64,000 nt of DNA, taken from Chloroflexaceae bacterium. Its GTDB lineage: Bacteria; Chloroflexota; Chloroflexia; Chloroflexales; Chloroflexaceae. Of this stretch, positions 45,043 to 53,434 are shown in pieces. Within the stretch, counting starts at the first letter, position 1, and each line of letters opens with the position of its first letter. Location: contig JANWYD010000002.1 of the NCBI GenBank assembly GCA_025057155.1, positions 268,500-332,499 on the forward strand, read 5' to 3'. Both the position numbers and the translations under genes were made by a program. The notes under the pieces were generated by a model, which saw only the letters and a program-made list of their open reading frames with translations, was not told the origin of the DNA and did not search any database.

Positions 45043-46449
45043 TTACGCCACAGCCGCGGTAGCGACCAGTTCCTGCCAGCGGCCCGCAGGGTCAACCAGG
45101 GTGGCGACGCGGGTCACCCCCAGGCGACGGAGCAGGCTGGCGGCCACGTGCGAGCGGTAGCCTGAGGCGCAGTGGACGATCACCTGCCGATCGCGCGGAA
45201 TGGCGTCGAGGCGGCGAGGCAGGAAGCCGAGGGGGATATGCAGCGCGCCGGTGAGGTGGATCGCGTCGTACTCGGTCTGGCCGCGGACGTCGAGGATCTG
45301 GACGTCGTCGCGGTTGAGGGCCTCGGCCAGGTCGTCGAGGGTGACAGTCGGCAGCGACTCCAGGGGCTGGCCGAGGCTGGCGGCGGGGAGGTAGCCGGGG
45401 ATGTCGTCCACGCCAATGGCGCGCAGGGCGGTGAGGACGCTCGCCAGGTCGGCGCCTTCGGGCAGCACCAGGTAGGTCGGCCGGGAATAGTCAACGAACC
45501 AACCCACGTAGGTGCTGTACATCGCGGTGGTAGCCGGAACGCTGAGACTGCCAGGGATGTGACCGGCGACGAACTCCTCCTGGCTGCGAAGGTCCACCAC
45601 CAGCGCGCCTTCGCTCAGGGCGAGGTCAATGGCGGCGCGGTCAACGACGACGGGGGCGGCAAGCTCGCTGAGCAGGGCCGGGCCGACCTTGTTGACGTAT
45701 TTCATGCGGGCGAAGTAGCGGGGCGGCTCGGGCTGCCCGCTGAGCAGCCAGCGGACGAAGGCGTCTTCATCGCTGAACTGGAAGGCGGGATTGAAGCGCT
45801 TCTCGTAGCCCAGGGTGGTGGATGGGACGGCCCCCAGGGCCTTGCCGCAGGCGCTGCCGGCGCCGTGGGCCGGCCAGATCTGCAGATAGTCGGGCAGGGC
45901 CTTGAAGCGTTCGACGGAGTGAAACTGCATGCGCGCGCCGGGCTCCTTGGTGCCGACGAAGCCGGCGGCCTCTTCGAGCAGATCGGGGCGCCCGATGTCG
46001 CCAACGAAGAGGAAATCGCCGGTAAACACGCCCATCGGAGCATTGGCGGCGGCGGTGTCGGTAATCATGAAGGCGATATGTTCGAGGGTGTGGCCGGGGG
46101 TGGCGATGACCTCCACCTTGATGTTGCCGACCATCCAGCTATCCCCGTCGCGCACCAGAATGGCGCGATCCACTTCGGGATAGGCATATTTCCAGGCTGC
46201 GTCACCCATATCGCTGAGGTACATTTGCGCCCCGGTGCGAGCGGCCAGTTCGCGCACGCCGCTGACAAAATCGGCGTGGATGTGGGTTTCGGTCACGTGG
46301 GTGATGCGCAGCCCCTCCTTCGCAGCCACCTGGAGGTAGGGCTCGACGTTGCGCATTGGATCAATGACCATGGCCTCGCCAGTTCTGGCGCAGCCGATGA
46401 GGTAGGAGGCCTGGGCCAGGGTTTCGTCGTAGAAGTACTTCAACAGCAT
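45043..46449 (-). CDS. MBL-fold persulfide dioxygenase-like protein with two rhodanese domains (CstB/BlhI-like)
   Basis: 468 residues from the ATG at 46449. MBL domain with H56-I-H58-A-D60-F (the second His of HxHxDH is Phe, as in ETHE1-like enzymes), HTLEHIAFMI and TGDFLFVGDIGRPDLL. Rhodanese 1 (~255-355: VVDLRSQEEFVAGHIPGS...) lacks a catalytic Cys. Rhodanese 2 (~375-468) has Cys427 in VIVHCASGYRSH. This is the CstB plan: mononuclear Fe persulfide dioxygenase plus sulfurtransferase, turning low-molecular-weight persulfides into sulfite/thiosulfate. Next to SQR it would process the SQR product. Confidence 0.9.
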   Translation of the reverse strand: MLLKYFYDETLAQASYLIGCARTGEAMVIDPMRNVEPYLQVAAKEGLRITHVTETHIHADFVSGVRELAARTGAQMYLSDMGDAAWKYAYPEVDRAILVRDGDSWMVGNIKVEVIATPGHTLEHIAFMITDTAAANAPMGVFTGDFLFVGDIGRPDLLEEAAGFVGTKEPGARMQFHSVERFKALPDYLQIWPAHGAGSACGKALGAVPSTTLGYEKRFNPAFQFSDEDAFVRWLLSGQPEPPRYFARMKYVNKVGPALLSELAAPVVVDRAAIDLALSEGALVVDLRSQEEFVAGHIPGSLSVPATTAMYSTYVGWFVDYSRPTYLVLPEGADLASVLTALRAIGVDDIPGYLPAASLGQPLESLPTVTLDDLAEALNRDDVQILDVRGQTEYDAIHLTGALHIPLGFLPRRLDAIPRDRQVIVHCASGYRSHVAASLLRRLGVTRVATLVDPAGRWQELVATAAVA

Positions 46450-46643
46450 CGTCGTTTTCCTTTCCGTAAGACACGGTTGCGCTACGTGGCCGCCCGGGTT
46501 GCCGTTCGGGGGAGGCGCAGAGGCCGCGCCCTCGGCGGTCCGCTGGTTCCGCCCGCGGCGGGCGTTCTGGCGAAACCAGGGCGCCTCTGCCGCCCCGGGC
46601 GGCACTGGGGTTGCGGAGAGGCTACGCCGCTCCACGCCGAGTA

Positions 46644-46693
46644 CGACGAAACGTTCTGTACGTGCCGCGGCCCACCGGCCCGCCGGGCGTCTG
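46644..46693 (+). repeat. 50-bp dispersed repeat, copy 1
   Basis: Matches the reverse complement of 63524-63573 with three mismatches in 50 bases. Starts CGACGAAACGTTCTG and ends in GGCCCGCCGGGCG. Intergenic in both places. Confidence 0.8.
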
Positions 46694-46728
46694 ATGAAGA
46701 TAAAGTATACAAACCGGGTATTTGCCCT

Positions 46729-46783
46729 GTAGCCCGGCGGCTGAAGCCGCGGGCTACCGATGCGAAGCCCGCCTGCGCGGGCT
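46729..46783. repeat. REP-like double hairpin
   Basis: Two adjacent stem-loops: 46729-46757 (GTAGCCCGGCGGCT paired with AGCCGCGGGCTAC) and 46766-46783 (AGCCCGC paired with GCGGGCT). The arrangement is that of repetitive extragenic palindromes. Confidence 0.65.
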
Positions 46784-47184
46784 ATACCAGATTTATTTCT
46801 TAATGATCATCAGCCGCCGGGCGTAAGGGGAGCGTGCAAGACTTTTCGTCACACCCCTCCACACCTCTCCCATCGGAGGGCAAAGCTCTCCCGGACCCTG
46901 CGGGCAGCGCGAACCAGCGCCGGGCGCGGCTGGCGCCTGACGATCCGCATTAACGAGGCGGAACTTGCGCGATGTGCGCAACGCTTGCTTGTCCGGGCAA
47001 TGGCTGGTGGGGTTCGCGCTTCGGAGGAAACAATATCAGATCCGGGAGCTATGCACAAGCTACGAATCGCTTATGCTATCTCTAAGCTGTGACTTATACC
47101 AGGGGATTGCCTGCTGTGAGCCGGGGCAAGCCGGGCGCCCGGCCCCTCCTGACCCGGCCAGTTTCACCCCGGACCCGGCGCAGC

Positions 47185-47504
47185 GAAGCGCGGGGAACTA
47201 CGCGGCCGCCCGGCCGCTCTACGAACGGGCCCTGGCCATTCGCGAGCGCGCGCTCGGCCCCGACCACCCGGATACCGCCCAAAGCCTCCACAACCTCGCC
47301 GAGCTCTTCCGAGTCCAGGGGAACTACGCGGCGGCTGAGCAACTCATGATCCGCGCCCTGCGGATCTACGAGGCCCGGCTAGGCCCGGACCACCCGGACA
47401 CGCAGCGAGCACGTCGGAACCTCGCTGCCATCCAGCAGCGCCTCGGTGGAACGGCGCCGCCGCTCTGGCGGCGTATCCTGGGCCGCTGGCGGAGCGGGCG
47501 CTGA
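47185..47504 (+). pseudogene. Remnant of a TPR (kinesin-light-chain-like) protein
   Basis: Two 42-residue TPR units are readable (NYAAARPLYERALAIRERAL-GPDHPDTAQSLHNLAELF and NYAAAEQLMIRALRIYEARL-GPDHPDTQRARRNLAAI), followed by a short basic tail and a stop. Such repeats normally form the C-terminus of long NB-ARC/TPR proteins. Upstream in the same frame there is only unlike sequence, so this is a truncated 3' remnant. It could be expressed as a ~100-residue protein if a start exists, but I see none with a ribosome site. Confidence 0.6.
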
Positions 47505-48225
47505 TGCGCGCCGGGCCGGGGGGTGGCTGCGCCGAGCGGGGGCGCTCGGCGGGTCGGCGAGGAACGCGAAGGGGGCAGGGGGGTGAGGATCGCATTGGAA
47601 TGCCGAAAACCCCTTCTCGCTCGAAAAACCCTACACCTGAGAGCTTCATCACACCCCCCCTTGCGGCGCTTGCGCCAGGCCCCCTTGGGGCGATAGCAGC
47701 CGGCGGCCGGCATCGCCGGCGCGACCAGGCGCTCAGCGTCCGCGCCCCGCCAAGCCGTGCACCAGCACCACACCGCCGTGGCCGGCTTCGTCGGGCGCGA
47801 GGCGGAGATCGCCGCTCCGGCCACCAACTCGGCACCCTGCTCCCGCGGACAGGATGATCGTGGTACCATGGGACTGCTATGAGGGTTCCATAGTCGTCCC
47901 GCCATCCACCATGCAACTCCCGCACGGGCGCGTGCATCAATCCAGTGCAACGACGAACCTGCCAACCATCCATCGCACACGGGGGGCGGGTCGCCGGGCG
48001 TCGATGCAGGTGAATGCCGCCGTCCGCACGGACGGCCGGCTTCAGCCCGCGCTGGCGCGATGTCAATCGCCGGATGCGTGTTGTAGGTCACGGATCGCCC
48101 GCCCGTGAGAGAGGAGCGATCCGGGCTTCCCAATGCCCCGGATCGGGATGGGATGCGAGGAGGCTGGAGAACCTGTAAGGTGAGCGCCGCCCCGGGCCTG
48201 CCGTTTTGTCCGTTGTGGAACAACG
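47505..48225. other. Relic-rich region between the TPR remnant and the LysR gene
   Basis: No intact gene. At 47778-47813 the + strand reads VAGFVGREAEIA, the signature opening of NB-ARC/STAND ATPase domains, but the frame degenerates at once and stops ~23 codons later. This is probably the 5' scrap of another NB-ARC-type gene. The remainder, including long minus-strand frames 47344-48223, has no recognisable domain. Confidence 0.4.
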
Positions 48226-49152
48226 ATGTTCACTCTGGATCTGTACAAGCTGGAGATCTTCGCCCGGGTGGCCGAGGCGGGGAGCCTGAGCCAGGCGGCG
48301 GCGCAGTTGCGCATGACCCAGTCGGGGGTGAGCCAGCACATCAAGGCGCTGGAGGATGGGCTGGGGACGCCGCTCTTCGAGCGGGGGCGGCGGGGGGTGC
48401 GGCTCACGCCCGCGGGGCGGCGGCTCTACGACTATAGCGAGGCGATCTTTCGCCTGGTGGCCGAGGCCGAACTGGCGGTGACGAATGTGCGCGGGTTGCG
48501 CGAGGGCCGCCTGACGATCGGCGCGACGCCCGGGGTGAGCGCCTACCTGCTCCCGGAATGGGTGCAGGCCTTCGGGGAACGCTACCCTAACCTCACCGTG
48601 ATCGCCCAGACAGCCACGACCCCGGTGATCACCAGCGAACTGCGCGGCGGTCAGATGGACCTGGCGGTGATCGAAGGCGAGCTTGATGGCGAGACGCTCT
48701 TCGATCTGCGCGCGCGGGAACTCCAGGAGTTCGACCAGTACGTGGTGCTGGGGCGGCAACATCCCTGGTGGGACCGTCCGGCCGTCGCCCTGGAGGAACT
48801 GGCCGGCCAGCCGATGGTGACGCGACAGGCGGGCAGCCAGACCCGCATCTGGCTCGACCAGACCCTGCGCGAGCATGCGCTCACGCCGCGGGTGGTGGCC
48901 GAGCTGGATAATCTTGAATCGATGAAGCGCATGGTGATGTTGAGCGCGAGCCTGACCATCCTGCCGCTGTACACGGTGCGAGCCGAGGTGGAGTTGGGTC
49001 TGCTGCGGGCCATCCCCATCCACGGGCGTCCGCTGCGGCGCACGCTCCGCCTGCTCTGGCACGCCGCCCGCCCGCTCGGACCGGTGGCGCATACGTTTTT
49101 GCAGTTTCTCGGTGAACGGTTCCAGGCGAGCGATGCCCCGGCGAACCGTTAG
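48226..49152 (+). CDS. LysR-family transcriptional regulator
   Basis: 308 residues. The N-terminal winged helix-turn-helix (LYKLEIFARVAEAGSLSQAAAQLRMTQSGVSQHIKALEDGLGTPLFER) is typical. The C-terminal substrate-binding domain follows (RLTIGATPGVSAYLLPEWVQAFGERYPNLTV). It is on the + strand, divergent from the SQR-side genes and upstream of the Crp/Fnr gene. It could be a CysB/CysL-like regulator of the surrounding sulfur genes, inferred from context. Ligand unknown. Confidence 0.93.
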   Translation: MFTLDLYKLEIFARVAEAGSLSQAAAQLRMTQSGVSQHIKALEDGLGTPLFERGRRGVRLTPAGRRLYDYSEAIFRLVAEAELAVTNVRGLREGRLTIGATPGVSAYLLPEWVQAFGERYPNLTVIAQTATTPVITSELRGGQMDLAVIEGELDGETLFDLRARELQEFDQYVVLGRQHPWWDRPAVALEELAGQPMVTRQAGSQTRIWLDQTLREHALTPRVVAELDNLESMKRMVMLSASLTILPLYTVRAEVELGLLRAIPIHGRPLRRTLRLLWHAARPLGPVAHTFLQFLGERFQASDAPANR

Positions 49153-49346
49153 AGCGCTGGCCGGAATGCCTGGTTCACCCCCGCGTTTTCCCGGAGGGGC
49201 GCGGGGAGGCGGAGCCTTCCCACATCCCCGTTCCGCCCGCGGCGGGCGCGCGCCTGCCGCACCTCCCCCGAGCGGTCGCCCACAAGGCCGCGCCGCGAAA
49301 CCGCGTGTGATAAAACCCATAGCGCGAGTCAAAACAGGAGAGCATA

Positions 49347-50021
49347 ATGTTGAGCCAGCAGGAGTGGCGCGAAGCGGCGGAGATGCTGCCGTTCCTGGCC
49401 GATCCCAACACCGAGATCAGCCGGGCCTTCGTGGCGCAAGCGATGTCAATCCACCTGCCCACGGGGGCAACGGTGTTTGAAGAGGGCGATCTCTGCGACA
49501 ACTTCGCCATCCTGGCCCGCGGGCAGGTGCGGGTGTTCAAGATCGGCGAGACGGGGCGCGAAATTACCCTCTACCGCTTCGCCCGCGGCGAGAGTTGCAT
49601 TCTCACCGCGAGTTGCATTCTCGGTGACCGGCACTTCCCGGCCATTGCCACGGTCGAAGAGCCGGCAACGGCCTTCGTGGTTCCGTACCAGGTCTTTCAG
49701 GAATGGATGGAGGTCTTCGCACCGTGGCGCGCCTATGTGTTTCAGTTGCTCGCGCGGCGCCTGGCGACGGTGATGGCCGTGGTTGATGAGGTGGCCTTCC
49801 GGCGCATGGATACGCGGCTGGCCGAGTTTCTGCTCCGCCGGGCCCCATCCGGCGGCCCATTGCACCTCACCCACCAGCAGATTGCGGCTGAGCTGGGCAC
49901 CTCGCGCGAGGTGGTGAGCCGCATCCTGGCCGATTTTGCCGCCGCGGGGCTGGTGCACCTGGGACGGGGCAGCATCAGCGTGGCGGATCGCGCCGGCCTG
50001 GAACGCCGCGCGGCTGTGTGA
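49347..50021 (+). CDS. Crp/Fnr-family transcriptional regulator
   Basis: 224 residues. cNMP-type beta barrel (MSIHLPTGATVFEEGDLCDNFAILARGQVRVFKIGETGREITLYRFARGESC) followed by the dimer helix and a C-terminal helix-turn-helix (LHLTHQQIAAELGTSREVVSRILADF). There are three Cys in or near the barrel (GDLCDN, GESCILTASCILG), which could allow thiol or persulfide sensing. There is no N-terminal Cys cluster of the Fe-S FNR type. AGGAGAG precedes the ATG. Likely regulator of the sulfur island. A palindrome GTGAC-TTT-GTCAC overlaps its 3' end (50018-50030). Confidence 0.92.
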   Translation: MLSQQEWREAAEMLPFLADPNTEISRAFVAQAMSIHLPTGATVFEEGDLCDNFAILARGQVRVFKIGETGREITLYRFARGESCILTASCILGDRHFPAIATVEEPATAFVVPYQVFQEWMEVFAPWRAYVFQLLARRLATVMAVVDEVAFRRMDTRLAEFLLRRAPSGGPLHLTHQQIAAELGTSREVVSRILADFAAAGLVHLGRGSISVADRAGLERRAAV

Positions 50022-50065
50022 CTTTGTCACGGATCGGTGAGTCGAGATTGATTATACTTCGAGCT

Positions 50066-50125
50066 GCAACCCGGAGGACTGCGGCGCAACCCGGAGGGAT
50101 GCGGCACAACCCGGAGGGTTGCGCC
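50066..50125 (+). repeat. Three tandem 20-bp units (GCAACCCGGAGG family)
   Basis: Three near-identical 20-base units (50066-50085, 50086-50105, 50106-50125) share CAACCCGGAGG. Related single units occur at ~53760-53780, 54985-55006, 56863-56880 and 56914-56931, always between genes. Confidence 0.65.
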
Positions 50126-50138
50126 ACCCAGGTCCTGT

Positions 50139-50170
50139 CGGGCAGGGGGACGGGGAAACCTGGTTTCTCC
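50139..50170 (+). repeat. GGGGAAACC/GGTTTC hairpin repeat, degenerate copy
   Basis: GGGCAGGGGGACGGGGAAACC followed by TGGTTTCTCC. It belongs to the family at 53726-53832 and 62559-62591, but the right arm is incomplete. Confidence 0.6.
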
Positions 50171-50214
50171 AAGTTCTCCTGAGATAGCAGAAAGCTATGA
50201 ACAGGAGCAAAGAG

Positions 50215-50436
50215 ATGCAAACCAATATGGGAACCATCGATCGTGGGGTGCGGGTGGCGCTGGCGGCGCTGTTCGCCATCCTGATCTTCACCGGCGTGAT
50301 CAGCGGCTGGCTGGCGATCGTGCTGGGGGTGCTGGCGCTGGTCTTTGTGGGCACGAGCCTGATCGGCTTCTGCCCGCTGTACCTGCCGTTCGGGATCAAT
50401 ACCTGCGGGCGGCCGGCGGGGAAGGGGCGCGTGTAG
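50215..50436 (+). CDS. Small DUF2892 membrane protein (YgaP-type)
   Basis: 73 residues from the ATG at 50215, which has AGGAG seven bases upstream; the ATG at 50197 lacks one. MGTIDRGVRVALAALFAILIF and GWLAIVLGVLALVFVGTSLIGFCPLYLPFGINTC are the two membrane helices and the conserved CPLY segment of DUF2892. In YgaP this domain is fused to a rhodanese; here rhodanese genes are nearby. Role possibly export or membrane anchoring in sulfur trafficking (inference). Confidence 0.88.
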   Translation: MQTNMGTIDRGVRVALAALFAILIFTGVISGWLAIVLGVLALVFVGTSLIGFCPLYLPFGINTCGRPAGKGRV

Positions 50437-50463
50437 TAAGCGCGCAGGTCGTCTCTGCTGTGA

Positions 50464-50532
50464 CGCAAGGGCGCGAAGACGCAAAGCACCGGTGATATTC
50501 ATGTCGCCGCTTTGCGTCTTCGCGTCTTTGCG
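50464..50532. terminator. Large inverted repeat between convergent genes
   Basis: 24-base arms (50464-50487 and 50509-50532) pair with two mismatches around a 21-base loop. The sequence is of the common GCAAAGACGCGAAGACGC type. It sits between the stops of the DUF2892 and Nudix genes and can serve as a bidirectional terminator. Confidence 0.6.
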
Positions 50533-50561
50533 TTAACACTTCTGAGCGATGCTCTCCGAAA

Positions 50562-51116
50562 TCAGTCCATTTCCGCCAGCAGTTCCAGCACCACGACGCG
50601 GCACTGGAGGCATTCGAGCCGTTCCAGCAGCGCCCGCAGCCCCGCCCGGTCGAAGCTGAGCGTCTCGTGGGGCAGGGTTGGCGCCCGGGCGGGATCAATC
50701 GAGGCCACGACGCCGTAGAGCAACTGGTCGGAGAACGAGCTATTGATCGCCCAGCCCTGCCGGTTCAGCGGGCGCATGGTGGTGATAGCCCCCGCAGGGA
50801 GGCCCAGTTCGCGGACCAGGATGGCGGTCGCCGCCGTGAGGGGCGTCTGGCCGGCGGGGAGCCGCCCCCCCGGCAGGTCGAGGGTGGGGCGCCCGAGGCC
50901 GGGCCGGAACTGGGGACGGGGCAGCAGCAGCCGCCCCGTCTGGATCGGCGCGACAATGACCGAATGGGCGCGTTCGACGCGCCAGTAGTCGAGCAGGCGT
51001 CCCTGGTCATCGCGCCAGCGTTCGGCGATCAGGCGCACCCAGGGCGACTCGATGGTGACGATGGTCTCGCCGCGTTCCCAGGCGGGCGCGTCGGGGGAAG
51101 GGTTGTGGGCGTTCAC
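50562..51116 (-). CDS. Nudix-fold protein with degenerate Nudix box
   Basis: 184 residues with the general layout of ADP-ribose-pyrophosphatase-like Nudix proteins (WVRLIAERWRDDQGRLLDYWRVERAHSVIVAPI, then LDLPGGRLPAG). The Nudix box itself reads GGRLPAGQTPLTAATAILVRELGL. The first Glu and the metal-binding EE pair of REUxEExGU are missing, with REL directly followed by Gly. Hydrolysis is therefore doubtful; a binding or regulatory role is possible. A MITE-like element separates it from the thioredoxin gene upstream. Confidence 0.78.
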   Translation of the reverse strand: MNAHNPSPDAPAWERGETIVTIESPWVRLIAERWRDDQGRLLDYWRVERAHSVIVAPIQTGRLLLPRPQFRPGLGRPTLDLPGGRLPAGQTPLTAATAILVRELGLPAGAITTMRPLNRQGWAINSSFSDQLLYGVVASIDPARAPTLPHETLSFDRAGLRALLERLECLQCRVVVLELLAEMD

Positions 51117-51130
51117 GGATGATCCTTATT

Positions 51131-51267
51131 AGTCTGTGAACGAAGTTTTTCGGTAACTCCGCCCCCTCCCCAACCCTCCCCCGCTGGGGGAGGGAGTCCG
51201 GCTCCTCCCCCCAACGGGGGGAGGTTGGGAGGGGGGCGAAAATGCAAGGAAACTTACTTTACAGACT
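51131..51267 (-). repeat. MITE-like palindromic element, copy B
   Basis: 137 bases bounded by AGTCTGTGAA and TTTACAGACT. Nearly identical to copy A (44024-44160), including TTTTTCGGTAACTCCGCC after the left end. It fills the spacer between the thioredoxin-gene stop (51274) and the Nudix-gene start (51116). The strand given is arbitrary. Confidence 0.8.
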
Positions 51268-51273
51268 ACTGCG

Positions 51274-52044
51274 TCACATATGCCTTGCCAGGGCCTGGCG
51301 CAGCACCGACTCGGGCTGGGCGCCAACCAGACGCTCAACGACCCGCCCGCGCTTGAAGATGTAGAGGGCCGGGATGCCGCTGATGCCGAAGCGCTGCGCA
51401 GTGTAGGGGTTCTCGTCCACGTTGAGTTTGGCCACCACGGCGCGCCCGGCGAACTCACGGGCCAGCCGTTCGACCGCCGGGGCGACCATGCGGCACGGCC
51501 CGCACCAGGGCGCCCAGAAGTCAACCAGGACCGGCTGCTCGCTGGCGCCAACGATCCGGTCAAAGGTAGCGTCGGTGAGCACGACGGGGCTGTCCGCGCC
51601 CCGGGGCGGAGGCGCGCTGGCGGCAGGTCCGGAGCGCGCTCCGGCGGCGGGTGGCGGGGGCGCCTGGCCCTCGATGGGCACGCTCGGCCCCTCGGGCAGC
51701 GGCGGGCGCGCGCCGCCGGCGGTAAGATGCTCGAACCAGGCGCGCAACGCCGCCTCGGCGGCCACGCCAGCGGAGCGGGCAACCGGCTGGCCGCGCTGTA
51801 CGAAGACCAGCCCCGGCAGGCGCGTCACCTCGAAGCGCCGGGCCAGATCGGGGTACTCCTGCACATCCACCTGGGCGATCAGGGCGCGCCCGGCGTAGTC
51901 GGCGGCCAGGCGGTTCAGGGCCGGAGCGAGGTGCGCGCAGGTCTGACAATCGCGCCGGGTAAAGACGAGCAGCACCGGCACGCCCGCGTTGAGCACGCGG
52001 TCAATGCTCTGCGGGTTGGTGTGGATCGGGGCGGAGATCGTCAT
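51274..52044 (-). CDS. Double thioredoxin-domain protein
   Basis: 256 residues from the ATG at 52044. Domain 1 (~1-108) is a thioredoxin-like fold with C33-Q-T-C36 (LLVFTRRDCQTCAHLAPAL). A ~40-residue Pro/Ala linker follows. Domain 2 (~150-256) is a canonical thioredoxin with W180-C181-G-P-C184 and cis-Pro in ISGIPALYIF. No signal peptide, so it is cytoplasmic. Divergent from the rhodanese-MBL gene across 120 bases. A role in reducing persulfide or disulfide intermediates of the island fits the context. Confidence 0.9.
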   Translation of the reverse strand: MTISAPIHTNPQSIDRVLNAGVPVLLVFTRRDCQTCAHLAPALNRLAADYAGRALIAQVDVQEYPDLARRFEVTRLPGLVFVQRGQPVARSAGVAAEAALRAWFEHLTAGGARPPLPEGPSVPIEGQAPPPPAAGARSGPAASAPPPRGADSPVVLTDATFDRIVGASEQPVLVDFWAPWCGPCRMVAPAVERLAREFAGRAVVAKLNVDENPYTAQRFGISGIPALYIFKRGRVVERLVGAQPESVLRQALARHM

Positions 52045-52164
52045 AGATTTCCTATTCCTTACCAAACTCTTACGAAACACTCGCGCGGGCCTTACATTCG
52101 AACGGTAACATTCTACCCGGAAATTATTCGTTCCGTATTGCACAAGAAATCAGGAGTTGCTACC

Positions 52165-53346
52165 ATGACTATCGCCGAAGGCCAGACCGCTGTAGCCGCG
52201 TTTACTCCGGCCGAGCTGTACGCTCGCATGCTGCGCGACGAACCGCTGTTCATTCTCGACGTGCGCAACGAGGAGGAGTTCCGGCGCAGCCCCATCGAGG
52301 GCCGCGCGAACCTGACCGCGGTTAATGTTCCCTACTTCGAGTTCATCGAAGATGAGGACAGCGCCGTGGCGCGCGTTCCGGCGGGTCGCGAGATCCTCGT
52401 GGTGTGCGCCAGGGAGGGTTCCTCGCAGTACGTTGCCGGGGTGTTGCAGGAACGCGGCTACCAGGCGCGCTATCTGGAGGGCGGCTACGTGAGCTGGGGG
52501 AACTTCTACGACGTGCGTGATGTGGTAACGGCGGACTGGGGGCGCATCGTGCAGATCGCCCGCCCGGCTCGCGGCGACCTGAGCTTCGCCGTGATCAGCG
52601 GCGGCAAAGCAGCCCTGATTGACCCGATGCGCCACACTCAGGTTTACCGCGATGTGGTCGTTGAGGCCGGGGCCACCCTGACCCACATTTTTGACACTCA
52701 CGTTCACGCTGACCACATCAGTGGCGGTCCGGCCCTGGCGCAGGAGACGGGCGCGTCTTACTACGTGCATGCCTACGACGCCATCCATCCGATTGACATG
52801 CTGCCCGCGGTAATCGCCTATACGCATGTTCAGGAGGGCGACCGCTTCGAGATCGGCGCAGTGACCATTACAGCCCGCTGGTTCCCCGGCCACACCCTGG
52901 GCCAGGTCAACTACCGTCTCGACGCGCCCGACGGCCGCAGCGCGCTCTTCACCGGCGACGGCATCTTCCTGCGCTCCTTCGGTCGCCCTGACCTGGGCGG
53001 CAAGGGGGAGGCCTGGACGCCGATCCTCTACCGTAGCATCACCGAGCGGCTGCCGCGCATGGCCGACGACGACACGCTGATCCTGCCGGCCCACTTCAGC
53101 ACCCTCGACGAAGGCGATGCCAACGGCGTCTTTGCTGCCCCCTTCGCCGAGGTGCGCGCTGCCAACGACGCCCTGCGCCCGCGCGACGAGGCCGAGTTCA
53201 CCAGCTACGTCCTGAGCCGCCTGCCGGTCTTTCCACCGGAATACGTGGAAATCAAGCGCGTCAACATTGGGCTGGTGACGCCCTGCGATGCCAGGGCCAA
53301 CGAACTGGAGCTGGGCAAGAACATCTGCGCGTTGAGTGATGTCTGA
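52165..53346 (+). CDS. Rhodanese-MBL fusion, persulfide dioxygenase-like
   Basis: 393 residues from the ATG at 52165 (CAGGAG upstream). N-terminal rhodanese domain (TPAELYARMLRDEPLFILDVRNEEEF) with Cys81 in LVVCAREGSSQYVAG. The MBL domain has the full HxHxDH at H179/H181/D183/H184 (DTHVHADHISGG), then WFPGHTLGQVNY and TGDGIFLRSFGRPDL. The domain order is the reverse of the CstB-like protein at 45043-46449, so two architectures of the same chemistry coexist. Probably oxidises glutathione-like or protein persulfides. Followed by tusA. Confidence 0.9.
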   Translation: MTIAEGQTAVAAFTPAELYARMLRDEPLFILDVRNEEEFRRSPIEGRANLTAVNVPYFEFIEDEDSAVARVPAGREILVVCAREGSSQYVAGVLQERGYQARYLEGGYVSWGNFYDVRDVVTADWGRIVQIARPARGDLSFAVISGGKAALIDPMRHTQVYRDVVVEAGATLTHIFDTHVHADHISGGPALAQETGASYYVHAYDAIHPIDMLPAVIAYTHVQEGDRFEIGAVTITARWFPGHTLGQVNYRLDAPDGRSALFTGDGIFLRSFGRPDLGGKGEAWTPILYRSITERLPRMADDDTLILPAHFSTLDEGDANGVFAAPFAEVRAANDALRPRDEAEFTSYVLSRLPVFPPEYVEIKRVNIGLVTPCDARANELELGKNICALSDV

Positions 53347-53434
53347 GCCTTTCAGCGGGACTTCCGCTGTCCTGTTAACCAGAAACCGCACATCTATCGC
53401 GGCGCAGAGCCGCTGATCATGGAGGAAACTAGAG

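Larger units (their letters stand above)
46450..47184. other. Gene-free, repeat-rich region upstream of the MBL-rhodanese gene
   Basis: No intact gene seen. It contains an extended -10-like TGTTATACT-type element on the minus strand (TATACT at 46709-46704, preceded by TGT) that could drive the MBL-rhodanese/DUF1641/SQR run. It also holds the 50-bp repeat at 46644-46693 and the double hairpin at 46729-46783. The stretch 46800-47184 shows no recognisable feature. Confidence 0.5.

Noticed and set aside
47344..48223. Long minus-strand frames of 240 and 285 codons
   Set aside because: Low-complexity Arg/Pro/Ala composition, overlapping each other and relic sequences; no domain seen.
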